DNA of 64,000 bases from Micromonospora cathayae (GTDB lineage: Bacteria > Actinomycetota > Actinomycetes > Mycobacteriales > Micromonosporaceae): positions 5,733,001-5,797,000 of the forward strand of contig NZ_CP118615.1 of NCBI RefSeq assembly GCF_028993575.1, given 5' to 3'. Shown here one piece after another: positions 17,865 through 24,915 of this stretch (the first letter of the stretch is position 1; the number at the start of each line of letters is the position of its first letter). The notes beneath the pieces were generated by a model. That model saw only the letters and a program-made list of their open reading frames with translations, was not told where the DNA came from and ran no database searches. The position numbers and the translations under genes were made by a program.

Positions 17865-18190
17865 TGCGCCTCGTGGGTGAGGGCGACCACAGCCGCGTGC
17901 CCCAGGGCGATGTCCCCGTCGGCGGGCCGGGCGAGTGCTCCCGACTGGCGTGCGTTCTCCGGCCCGAGCGGCATGACGCGCACGACCGGGGAGGCCATGA
18001 GGAGGGCCAGCATGGCCGTGTCGAGGTCGTCGCGCCCGGCGGCGTAGGCGGCGGCGAGGCAGGCGGCGGGCACGGCGACGTGCCGCCCCTCGTCCGCGAC
18101 CTCAGCCATCAGCTCGCCGACCGCGACCTGACCACGGGTGTAGGCGGTCAGGGCAGTGGCGTCCAGCACCACCGCGATGTCGCCGCTCAC
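17792..18190 (-). CDS. PIN-domain toxin-like ribonuclease
   Basis: 132 aa from GTG 18190, whose first bases overlap the stop of the antitoxin gene (GTGA). The acidic PIN pattern is visible: LDATAL near the N-terminus, GDIALGHAAVV in the middle and a late ATTDPK. PIN toxins are metal-dependent RNases held inactive by their partner. The second strand and helix are weakly conserved, so activity is not certain. The 3' end overlaps the convergent glycosyltransferase gene by 73 bp, which could cause antisense transcript interference. Confidence 0.72.
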   Translation of the reverse strand: MSGDIAVVLDATALTAYTRGQVAVGELMAEVADEGRHVAVPAACLAAAYAAGRDDLDTAMLALLMASPVVRVMPLGPENARQSGALARPADGDIALGHAAVVALTHEAHYATTDPKAAAAVLPERWSILDLG

Positions 18191-18438
18191 GCGGCCTCGT
18201 CGAGGATGCGGCGTCCCTCGGCGAGGACCTCGGCGGGGATGGGCTGGGCCAGCCGGGACCGCCAGCGGGCCTTGCCCTCGTCGGTGACGTCCATGCCGAC
18301 GCGACGCAGCACGTCCTCGAGGCGCCCCGCCGCGATTTGCAGGCGGACGGCGTCGGCGATGGCAGCGGAGATGTTGGGCTGCTGGTCGAGGTATCTGGCG
18401 ACGTCGTCGGGCAGGCTGACGCTGCGCTTCGTGGTCAT
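18187..18438 (-). CDS. Ribbon-helix-helix antitoxin candidate
   Basis: 83 aa from ATG 18438; a longer start at 18477 exists but the TTKRSVSLPDDVARYL N-terminus is the usual beginning of a RHH/CopG-type domain. The C-terminal part, RLEDVLRRVGMDVTDEGKARW onward, is charged and likely wraps the partner toxin. It precedes and overlaps the PIN gene by four bases in the typical antitoxin-toxin order, and would be expected to repress the pair. Confidence 0.75.
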   Translation of the reverse strand: MTTKRSVSLPDDVARYLDQQPNISAAIADAVRLQIAAGRLEDVLRRVGMDVTDEGKARWRSRLAQPIPAEVLAEGRRILDEAA

Positions 18439-18558
18439 GGACCGATCGTACGCCGCCGGTAGCACCGCCGGTGCCACTGACCGGGCGTGTCGACGCCACT
18501 ACCGAAAGCCAGCAGGAGCGCGGGATCTTCGCCGGAACGCCTGAGGCGGCTGCCGGAG

Positions 18559-18789
18559 TCAAGGCACCGTGTCGGAGTAGACCTCGACGTCGTAGAGCAG
18601 CCGCACGTGACGACGACCGTTCGTGACGCCAACAAAGACCGGGTCACCGGACGGGGTGCGGCCTTGACGCCACACCTGCTCCCGGGCCGCTTCCCGCGAC
18701 TCGTGATCGATTCCGCCCTCCTGGTGCAGGCGCAGAACACGACGCGCGGTGATCGGATCGGTGTCGAGCTGGATCCGCAGCAGAGGCAC
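18559..18789 (-). CDS. Small hypothetical protein
   Basis: 76 aa from GTG 18789. Composition is that of a real protein rather than a reverse-frame artefact: a short hydrophobic N-terminus LLRIQLDTDP, a helix ITARRVLRLHQEGG, then VFVGVTNGRRHVRLLYDVEVYS as probable beta-strands. No family recognised. It stands alone between the toxin-antitoxin pair and the TetR gene, and its start is 47 bp from the TetR palindrome, so the TetR protein might control both directions. A weak ribosome site keeps confidence moderate. Confidence 0.45.
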   Translation of the reverse strand: MPLLRIQLDTDPITARRVLRLHQEGGIDHESREAAREQVWRQGRTPSGDPVFVGVTNGRRHVRLLYDVEVYSDTVP

Positions 18790-18836
18790 GCGGTGACCTC
18801 CATGCCGGTCCGTCGGTAAGCCGTTCGCACCGCTAG

Positions 18837-18851
18837 CTTAACGTCGTTAAG
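18837..18851. promoter_or_regulatory. TetR-type operator palindrome
   Basis: CTTAACGTCGTTAAG is a perfect 7-1-7 palindrome 29 bp before the TetR start codon, in otherwise GC-rich DNA. TetR repressors commonly bind such sites next to their own gene, so autoregulation is likely. The site overlaps the proposed -35 element. Confidence 0.75.
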
Positions 18852-18875
18852 TTACCTGTCGAGTGTTTTAGAGTA
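18848..18875 (+). promoter_or_regulatory. Possible leaderless promoter of the TetR gene
   Basis: TTAAGT (18848-18853) and TAGAGT (18870-18875) are separated by 16 bp and end five bases before the ATG at 18881. No clear ribosome site precedes the ATG. This spacing suggests a leaderless transcript starting at or next to the ATG. Confidence 0.5.
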
Positions 18876-18880
18876 GTGCG

Positions 18881-19618
18881 ATGACCACCGCAGACCCGGG
18901 CGCGCCCACGCCGCCTGCCGCCGGGCACCAGCACGGCCGCACCCCGCAGCCGGTGTGGCTGCGTACCGAGCCGACGCGGCCACGACGGAAACCGCCGCTG
19001 GTCCTCGATCGCATCGTGGACGCGGCGGTGACCCTGCTGGATGAGCAGGGCATCGAGGGCCTGACGATGCGCGGCCTCGCCCAGCGGCTCGACGTGACGG
19101 CCACCGCGTTGTACTGGCACGTGAAGACGAAGGACGACGTCCTGGACCTGGCCGTCGACCGGATCTTCGGCGACGTACCGATCCCCGAGGTGAGCGGCGA
19201 CTGGCGGGAGGACGTCCGTACCCTCACCCGGGCCTGGCGTCACACCATGCTGCGCCACCCCTGGGCACCGGGGCTGATCGGCCGCCCGATGCTCGGTCCC
19301 AACGTCCTGGCCCGTACCGAGTTCCTACAGTCGGCGCTGACGCGCGGCGGCTGTGGCGGGCTCCAACTCGCGGTGGCCACCCGGATCGTGGCCAACTACG
19401 TCATCGGCGCCTCGCTGACCGAAGCCACCTGGCACCGGACCGCCGACCCGCAGGCGAGAGCGGCGGCCCGCGACCACATCACCAGCCGAGCCGACGACTA
19501 TCCGACGCTCCACGCCTCCGGCCACCTCGACGACACCCGCTGGAGCGACGACCTGCTCTTCGAGGAGGGACTCGACGGCATCCTCCGGGCAGTGGCCCGG
19601 ACCGGTACGCCGGCATGA
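18881..19618 (+). CDS. TetR/AcrR-family repressor
   Basis: 245 aa from ATG 18881. A 40-residue Pro-rich lead precedes the HTH: LDRIVDAAVTLLDEQGIEGLTMRGLAQRL...ALYWHVKTKDDVLDLAVD, the TetR N-terminal pattern with the recognition helix around TATALYWHV. The C-terminal ligand domain has WREDVRTLTRAW...HPW, as in the TetR_C_1 (tetracycline-repressor-like) group. No efflux pump or enzyme gene lies beside it, so the target beyond its own promoter is unknown. The palindrome at 18837-18851 is the predicted operator. Confidence 0.88.
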   Translation: MTTADPGAPTPPAAGHQHGRTPQPVWLRTEPTRPRRKPPLVLDRIVDAAVTLLDEQGIEGLTMRGLAQRLDVTATALYWHVKTKDDVLDLAVDRIFGDVPIPEVSGDWREDVRTLTRAWRHTMLRHPWAPGLIGRPMLGPNVLARTEFLQSALTRGGCGGLQLAVATRIVANYVIGASLTEATWHRTADPQARAAARDHITSRADDYPTLHASGHLDDTRWSDDLLFEEGLDGILRAVARTGTPA

Positions 19619-19716
19619 CCGCGCACTCCGGGACGGACATGCGGGAACCAGGCACGCATGACCTCAGCTGACCGGGGAAAGATCGGCTTCGGCCGCCCCT
19701 CCGCTGCAGCGCAGCG

Positions 19717-20946
19717 TCAGGGTTGGCGGGTCAGACCGACAGCGGCGGCGAGGCAGGCGACGTCGGCGGGGGTGGTGCCGGTACGGACCACGGTGGCGAG
19801 CACACTGTGAGCCACGGGCCGGAGGCGTACCTCGGCGGGGGCGATTCGGTCGGCGGCGACCAGGGCCCGGCCGGCGGCGTCGGGGTCACCAAGGTCGAGG
19901 CAGGTGCGGGCCGTCTCGATCAGGTGGGCGGCGCGGTGTTCGGCGGGAAGCCGCTGCCAGGCGTCCCCTTTGGCGGCGTCGCGGTGCAGGTCGAGCGCAG
20001 TCTGGTGGTCGCCGAGGCGGGCGGCGACCAGGGCGCGGGTCAGGTCGACCACGATCGGCCCGAAACCGTCGTCGTCGTGGTACTGCCGGTCGGTGTGGGT
20101 GGCGGCCAGGTGAGCGGCACGGTCGGTGAGGCTGTGGGCGGTGGTCGGGTCGCCGCTGGTGGCGGCGGCGATGGCGGCCTCGGCGAGCAGGGTGCCGGCC
20201 AGGGCAAGCTGTTCGGGCGACGCGTCGCGGCCCGGGGTCGGGTCGAGACCGCGTACGGCGCTGGTGGCCGCGCCCAGGGCCAGGCGGCCCCGGTTGAGCG
20301 CGCGGAACGCCTGAGCCAGCGGAACGGCGGCGTACCCGGTGAGGCGGGGATGGCCGCCGGCGGTGCCGAAGGCCCGGTCGGCGGCGAGCCAGGCGAGCTG
20401 TGGTTCGCCGAGCTTGACCAGCAGACCGGCGGTGAGCGCGTACACCCGGACCAGCAGCGGGCCGACGGGCCAGGCGTCCGCCGTCGGGGTGGGTCGGCCG
20501 GCGTGCCGGGCGGCGGCGAGCAGGCCGGGCAGCATGCGCAGCACCTGCGCGTGGTGGGCGTGCCGGTAGGCGGTCTGGGCGTAGCGGGTCTGCCGGTCGA
20601 GTTCCGCGACCGAGGACGGCCAGTCGCGGCCGACGGGGCCGTCGTAGTCGGCGAGGGCCTCGCGGACCCGTTCGACGGCGGCGGGGGTGCCGGTGGCCGG
20701 GGTTCGGGGAACGCGGCGACCGAGCAGCACCGCCGGGGCGACACCGAGGGCGGCGGCCACCGTCTCGATCATGGCAAGCCGGTCGAGGGTACGGACACCG
20801 CGTTCGACCTTGTCGACCCAGCTCTTGGACCTGCCGATCCGGTCGGCGAAGACCTGTTGGCTCATCCCCCGCCGGGCGCGGAGCTGGGCGACCCGCCGGC
20901 CGATGGGCAGGTCCCGGGGACTGTCGGGGCGGCCGGGCGAGATCAT
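19717..20946 (-). CDS. XRE-family regulator with TPR-like C-terminal region
   Basis: 409 aa from ATG 20946. The first 70 residues are an XRE/Cro helix-turn-helix (IGRRVAQLRARRGMSQQVFADRIGRSKSWVDKVERG). The remaining 330 residues are Ala/Leu-rich helical repeats with paired helices such as RLTGYAAVPLAQAFRALNRG and RLGDHQTALDLHRDA, a TPR-type fold used for peptide or protein binding. The ATG overlaps the stop of the upstream 47-aa gene (ATGA, 20943-20946), so the pair is coupled. Such XRE-TPR proteins often regulate development or quorum-peptide responses in actinomycetes; the target here is not visible. Confidence 0.87.
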   Translation of the reverse strand: MISPGRPDSPRDLPIGRRVAQLRARRGMSQQVFADRIGRSKSWVDKVERGVRTLDRLAMIETVAAALGVAPAVLLGRRVPRTPATGTPAAVERVREALADYDGPVGRDWPSSVAELDRQTRYAQTAYRHAHHAQVLRMLPGLLAAARHAGRPTPTADAWPVGPLLVRVYALTAGLLVKLGEPQLAWLAADRAFGTAGGHPRLTGYAAVPLAQAFRALNRGRLALGAATSAVRGLDPTPGRDASPEQLALAGTLLAEAAIAAATSGDPTTAHSLTDRAAHLAATHTDRQYHDDDGFGPIVVDLTRALVAARLGDHQTALDLHRDAAKGDAWQRLPAEHRAAHLIETARTCLDLGDPDAAGRALVAADRIAPAEVRLRPVAHSVLATVVRTGTTPADVACLAAAVGLTRQP

Positions 20947-21086
20947 CGCCGCACCGCCCGACGCAGGTCGTCGGTGGGTCCACCGCAGCGTGGACACCAT
21001 CGGGACTTGACCCGGAACGCCAGGAGCCCGCAGACGAACCCCGGCACCAGCCCACCGAACACCATCGACACGACCTCGGACACCAC
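20943..21086 (-). CDS. 47-aa membrane peptide with Zn-ribbon-like CPRCG
   Basis: Start chosen at GTG 21086, seven bases after an AAGGTGAGG ribosome site (21094-21102). A single hydrophobic segment (FGGLVPGFVCGLLAF) is followed by CPRCG and an Arg-rich tail. A cytoplasmic half zinc ribbon on a membrane anchor is the simplest reading. It overlaps the XRE-TPR regulator start by four bases, and may anchor, sense for or titrate that regulator; this is inference. Confidence 0.65.
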   Translation of the reverse strand: MVSEVVSMVFGGLVPGFVCGLLAFRVKSRWCPRCGGPTDDLRRAVRR

Positions 21087-21328
21087 GATCACCCTCACCT
21101 TCCGACGAAGCCGAGGAGCCGGGGCGTTGTGCACCCCAGCCGTCGACCGTCCAACCGCAACCCCGGATCGGGGGGCGATCCGACGGCCTCCAGTCGACCC
21201 CACCGGGATCGTGGTGGAAGGAGGTGCGCGAGGTGCCTACCGGTGCGGACCCGTGCCCGGTGTCTCGGAACCGCCACGATCTCCGCTACGGTGCGTACGA
21301 GTGCAGTTACGCAGGAAGGGTCGATGGT

Positions 21329-22696
21329 GTGGCACCCAGCGGAGAGGCGATCACCCGTCTGCTGGCCGAGGCGGGCTGGCAGCCCGAGCACCTCGCCCGG
21401 CGGCTCAACGAATGCGCCGAACGGCACGGCCGGCCGGAGCGGCTGCACCTCAAGACGCCGTACAAGTGGAAGAAGGGCGACGTTCCTCGTAGTCCGTGGC
21501 CCGCGTTGGCTACGGCGTTGCTGTCGGAGCAGCTACAGCGAACGGTCATGCTCGATGAGCTGGGTTGGCCGGACGACGGATTCGAGGCCGTGCCCGCCTC
21601 GGCCGGGCTGGAACTCCCCTGGTCGACGGCAGGGGCCTTGCAGGCGGCCGAGGTGGTGAACGAGTCTGAGGGAATGATGCACCGACGGATGTTCCTGACT
21701 CTGCTCGGTTCCGCACTGACGTCCCCGGCCCACGAGTGGCTGATCGCGCAGCCACCACAAGCCGTCGCGTCACGTACCGGGCGTCCGCTGGCCCCCGAGG
21801 TCGTCGACCACCTGGACACGGTCACGGCAAGCCTGCGGCGCATGGACGACCACCTCGGCAGCGGGCAGACCCTCGGCCTGGTGCGCCAACATCTCAGCAC
21901 GGTGGTCGATGTGCTGCGCCACCGGCGGTACACCGACAGCGTCGGCCGACGCCTGCACGGCACCGCTGGTGAGCTGCTGCGCCTCGCAGGTTGGCTCTCG
22001 TTCGATGGCGGCCACCACAGTCAGGCTCAGCGGTTCTGGATCGCCGGTCTCTACCAGGCCAACGCCGCCGGTGATCGTGGGCTCGGTGCGAACATCCTGG
22101 GTTTCATGTCCTGCCAGGCCAAGGATCTCGGCCAACTCCGCCAGGCGGTCACCCTCGCCGAGACCGCGAGATCCAGCTACCCCGCCACCAGCGCGAAGGT
22201 GTCGACCATTCTCGACCTGCGGGCCGCCGAGGCGTACGCCAACAACCGGTCGACGGCCGACACCCGGCGGGCCCTCGACAGCGCGTTCGACGGGCTGAAC
22301 GGGACCCGTCCGGAACACGGTGACCCTGACTGGTCCTACTGGATCAACGAGGCACAGGCCCACGCCCAGGCCGGCTACTGCTACGTCAAGCTCGAAGACT
22401 GGTCCCGCGCCCGGGACCACCTCCGAGCCGCGCTGCGGCTCCAGGGAAACGAGTACACCCGCGAAGGCGCCCTACGAAACGCGCTGCTCGCCACCACCTA
22501 CGTACAGCAGGCACATCCCGAGTTGGACAAGGCACTCGCCCTCGGCGACCAGGCCGTCCAGACACTCACCGGACAGGTCACCTCCGCGCGGTGCATCAAA
22601 CACGTACGCAACCTGGTCGGGGCGCTCGGCCCCTATCGGCGCACCTCGTCCGTCCGCCGCTTCTGTCAGGACGCGAAAGACCTGATCGCGGCCTGA
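21329..22696 (+). CDS. TPR-containing transcriptional-regulator-like protein
   Basis: 455 aa from GTG 21329, eight bases after AGGAAGGG (21313-21320). The first 75 residues (ITRLLAEAGWQPEHLARRLNECAERHG...LKTPYKWKKGDVPRSPWPALATALLSE) resemble a degenerate XRE-like HTH seen in actinobacterial 'transcriptional regulator' proteins. The rest is helical repeat: GRRLHGTAGELLRLAGWLSFDGG, AQRFWIAGLYQANAAGD, and DWSRARDHLRAALRLQG are TPR-like. It is divergent from the 47-aa/XRE pair, with 242 bp between. The protein is probably cytoplasmic; the ligand is unknown. Confidence 0.82.
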   Translation: MAPSGEAITRLLAEAGWQPEHLARRLNECAERHGRPERLHLKTPYKWKKGDVPRSPWPALATALLSEQLQRTVMLDELGWPDDGFEAVPASAGLELPWSTAGALQAAEVVNESEGMMHRRMFLTLLGSALTSPAHEWLIAQPPQAVASRTGRPLAPEVVDHLDTVTASLRRMDDHLGSGQTLGLVRQHLSTVVDVLRHRRYTDSVGRRLHGTAGELLRLAGWLSFDGGHHSQAQRFWIAGLYQANAAGDRGLGANILGFMSCQAKDLGQLRQAVTLAETARSSYPATSAKVSTILDLRAAEAYANNRSTADTRRALDSAFDGLNGTRPEHGDPDWSYWINEAQAHAQAGYCYVKLEDWSRARDHLRAALRLQGNEYTREGALRNALLATTYVQQAHPELDKALALGDQAVQTLTGQVTSARCIKHVRNLVGALGPYRRTSSVRRFCQDAKDLIAA

Positions 22697-22832
22697 CGCC
22701 TCGCCCATGGGCCAGGGCGCTGGTGGTGGCGAGGCGGACGACGTCGGCCGGGGGCGGGCACCGCAACGGCCGACACGCTGGCCGGTCGACCGCCCGGCGT
22801 ACCGGTGGCACTGACGATGTGACCGTGCCGGG

Positions 22833-23888
22833 TCAGTCCGGGACGGCGGTGCCGGCGGTACGGACCGCCTCCCGGCCCTCCTGCCGGCCCTCGTCGCGGG
22901 CGCGGGCGAGCAGCAGCGCGAGTCGCCGCCGACGTCGCCGGGCCACGCCCCGGTAGGCGAGCACGAGCGCGGCGAGCAGGACCAGCAGCGCCAGTTGCGC
23001 CCAGGGGACCGCCCACACCGTCACGGTGGTCCGGCCCGGTCGGATCTCGATGCCGGTCGGGTCGCCGCCCCGTACGGCCGGTGTCAGTTCGACGGTGGTC
23101 CGGACCGGGCCCCAGCCCCAGACGCCGCCGACCCGGGCCCCGCCTTCCCGGCGGCCACCGGGCAGCAGTTCCTCGACGTCGGCCCGGACGTCCCGTTGGC
23201 CCAGGCCGAACAGCCCGGCGGCGGTCACCCGGCCGGTGCCGGTCACCGCGACGCCGCCGTCGTTGACGGCGGTGTACCGGACCTGGAGGGTGCCGGCCGC
23301 GAACGGGTTCCACGTCGGCCGGTACGTGGCGGTGAGGTCGGTGACCGTGAGGGCCGCGGCGACGGTGCCGGTGGCCCGCAGCAGCACCCGGAATCCGACC
23401 CGGCTCTCCACCGCGACCGTGCCGCCGGTGCTGGTGACGGTCGCCGCGATGCCGGCCGGATGGTCTCCCGGGGTGGCGTCGGCGGGCACGGTGATGGTGA
23501 ACGGGACCACCCGCGTCGACTTCGGGCCGACGGTCACCGTCTCCTGGACGGTGATCCAGGTGCCGCCGTCCACCGACTTCTGGTGGGACGGCAGCATGTT
23601 GAACCGGCCCTTGTCGGTCAGGTAGCCGTCGGCGGCCTTGAGGGAGAAGACCACCGGGGCGTCGCTGAAGTTGCGGACCGCCAGGTGTTCGGTCACCACC
23701 TGGCCGGGGTCGAGGGTGCGTTCCACCCACCGCCGGCCGTCCGGGCCGTTCCGGTCGGCCGGCTGCACGGCCCAGGTCACCGACGGTGTGGCCGGTGCCG
23801 CCCGGACCGCCCCGGCCGGCAGGGCCGGCAGCCCGACGAGCACGGCGGCCAGCAGGGCGAACACCCGCAGCCAACTCCGGTTCTTCAC
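22833..23888 (-). CDS. DUF916-like secreted/membrane-anchored protein
   Basis: 351 aa from GTG 23888, seven bases after GGGAGGA. A signal peptide (WLRVFALLAAVLVGLPALPAGAVRAAP) leads into beta-rich domains: VTWAVQPAD..., then RTLDPGQVVTEHLAVRNFSDAPVVFSLKAADG, and VVPFTITVPADATPGDHPAGI, the pattern of the WxL-associated peptidoglycan-binding domain (DUF916). One transmembrane helix (WAQLALLVLLAALVLAYRGVA) is followed by an Arg-rich cytoplasmic tail. It is the last gene of the GH43 operon, 62 bp after the WxL-like gene, matching the known pairing of DUF916 and WxL proteins in cell-surface complexes. Confidence 0.8.
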   Translation of the reverse strand: MKNRSWLRVFALLAAVLVGLPALPAGAVRAAPATPSVTWAVQPADRNGPDGRRWVERTLDPGQVVTEHLAVRNFSDAPVVFSLKAADGYLTDKGRFNMLPSHQKSVDGGTWITVQETVTVGPKSTRVVPFTITVPADATPGDHPAGIAATVTSTGGTVAVESRVGFRVLLRATGTVAAALTVTDLTATYRPTWNPFAAGTLQVRYTAVNDGGVAVTGTGRVTAAGLFGLGQRDVRADVEELLPGGRREGGARVGGVWGWGPVRTTVELTPAVRGGDPTGIEIRPGRTTVTVWAVPWAQLALLVLLAALVLAYRGVARRRRRRLALLLARARDEGRQEGREAVRTAGTAVPD

Positions 23889-23950
23889 GGACGGATCCTC
23901 CCACTGGCAGGTGGTGGGGGCCACCGCACGGCGGCCCCCACCACCGGAGG

Positions 23951-24580
23951 TCACTCGAAGAGGGACAGGGTCAGGGTCGAGGTGTACTCGCCGGCGGCGA
24001 CGTCCGCCGGGGTGCGCAGGAACAGGTCGGCGTTCACCGCGTACGCGTCGCCGGCGGTGGTGCCCGAGTCGAAGCTGGAGACCAGCAGTTCCTGGTCGAC
24101 CAGGCCCACGTTGTTGCCCGGTTGGGTCGGCTCGTCCAGTACCGTCACCACCTCCTCACCCTCGCTGACCAGGCCGGTGTCGCCGCCGTCGAGCAGGCGC
24201 GGCTTCCAGCCCAGGTGGCCGGCTCCGATCGGGGCCTGCCCCGCCTGGCCGACGAAGTCGGTGGCGCTGCCCAGCACCGCCCAGGCCGCGTTGGCCGGCA
24301 CCTCGTCGGCGGTGCGGGTGTCGGTCACCGTGACCGTCGGCAGGCTGCCGGTGAACTGGCGTACCAGCAGGGTCGAGCCGTTCTCGGTCAGTGCCACCGA
24401 GTCACCGGCGACCGACAGCGCCAGGACGCCCGGTTCCCGGATCTCCTCGATGTCGACCGTCACCTCGACGTCGGTGCCGTCCCCCGGCGCGGCGGATGCC
24501 GGTTGGGCCGCCACCGCCCCGACCAGCAGGGCCCCGGCGGCACCTGCGGCGAGCAGCCGTCTGTGGTTCCACGTGCTCAT
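23951..24580 (-). CDS. Secreted WxL-domain-like protein
   Basis: 209 aa from ATG 24580 (GGAGAA ribosome site five to six bases upstream; an ATG at 24592 is less well placed). Signal peptide LLAAGAAGALLVGAVAAQPASAAP. The mature part is beta-rich and contains AAWAVLGSATDF, GHLGWKPRL and ends with AAGEYTSTLTLSLFE, which matches the typical WxL C-terminus; the exact Trp-x-Leu signatures are degenerate. WxL domains bind peptidoglycan non-covalently. Together with the next gene (DUF916-like) it would display or hold partner proteins, here probably the GH43 enzymes, at the cell surface. Confidence 0.72.
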   Translation of the reverse strand: MSTWNHRRLLAAGAAGALLVGAVAAQPASAAPGDGTDVEVTVDIEEIREPGVLALSVAGDSVALTENGSTLLVRQFTGSLPTVTVTDTRTADEVPANAAWAVLGSATDFVGQAGQAPIGAGHLGWKPRLLDGGDTGLVSEGEEVVTVLDEPTQPGNNVGLVDQELLVSSFDSGTTAGDAYAVNADLFLRTPADVAAGEYTSTLTLSLFE

Positions 24581-24624
24581 GTGATTCTCCATGTCTGAGG
24601 TCTGATGGGATGTTCGGGTTGGGA

Positions 24625-24915
24625 TCAGGTGCCGCAGTTGGTGGCGGGGTACGTGCTCTCCCGGACGGTCGTCACGGCCCGGCCGTCCACCGACCCGGTC
24701 ACCCGCACCGTCGCCGAACCCGCCGGCACCGCCACCGACCGCGACGCGAACTGCTGGTACGCGTTCGCCCCCGGCGCGACACCCGACACCGACCGCTCGC
24801 CGTACGCCGACCCGAGCATCACGTCCACCGGACCGTCATGATCGTTACGCGCCTGCACCGCCACGTACGCCTTACCGGCCACACACCGCACCTGCGCGCC
24901 GACCGTCACCGGCAC
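24625..24915 (-). repeat. C-terminal module shared by the two GH43 genes, copy 1
   Basis: The last 96 codons match those of the neighbouring GH43 gene (27127-27417) at 85 of 96 residues by my count, and the DNA is nearly identical over long stretches, while the catalytic parts are much less similar. Two cysteines (VRCVAG and NCGT) at the ends may pair. The module starts PVTVGAQVRC and contains ARNDHDGPVDV; no family recognised, likely carbohydrate or cell-wall binding. Confidence 0.85.

Noticed and set aside
22697..22736. Terminator hairpin CGCCTCGCC/GGCGAGGCG after the TPR regulator
   Set aside because: The 9-bp stem has a 22-base loop and no U-tract; weak evidence only.
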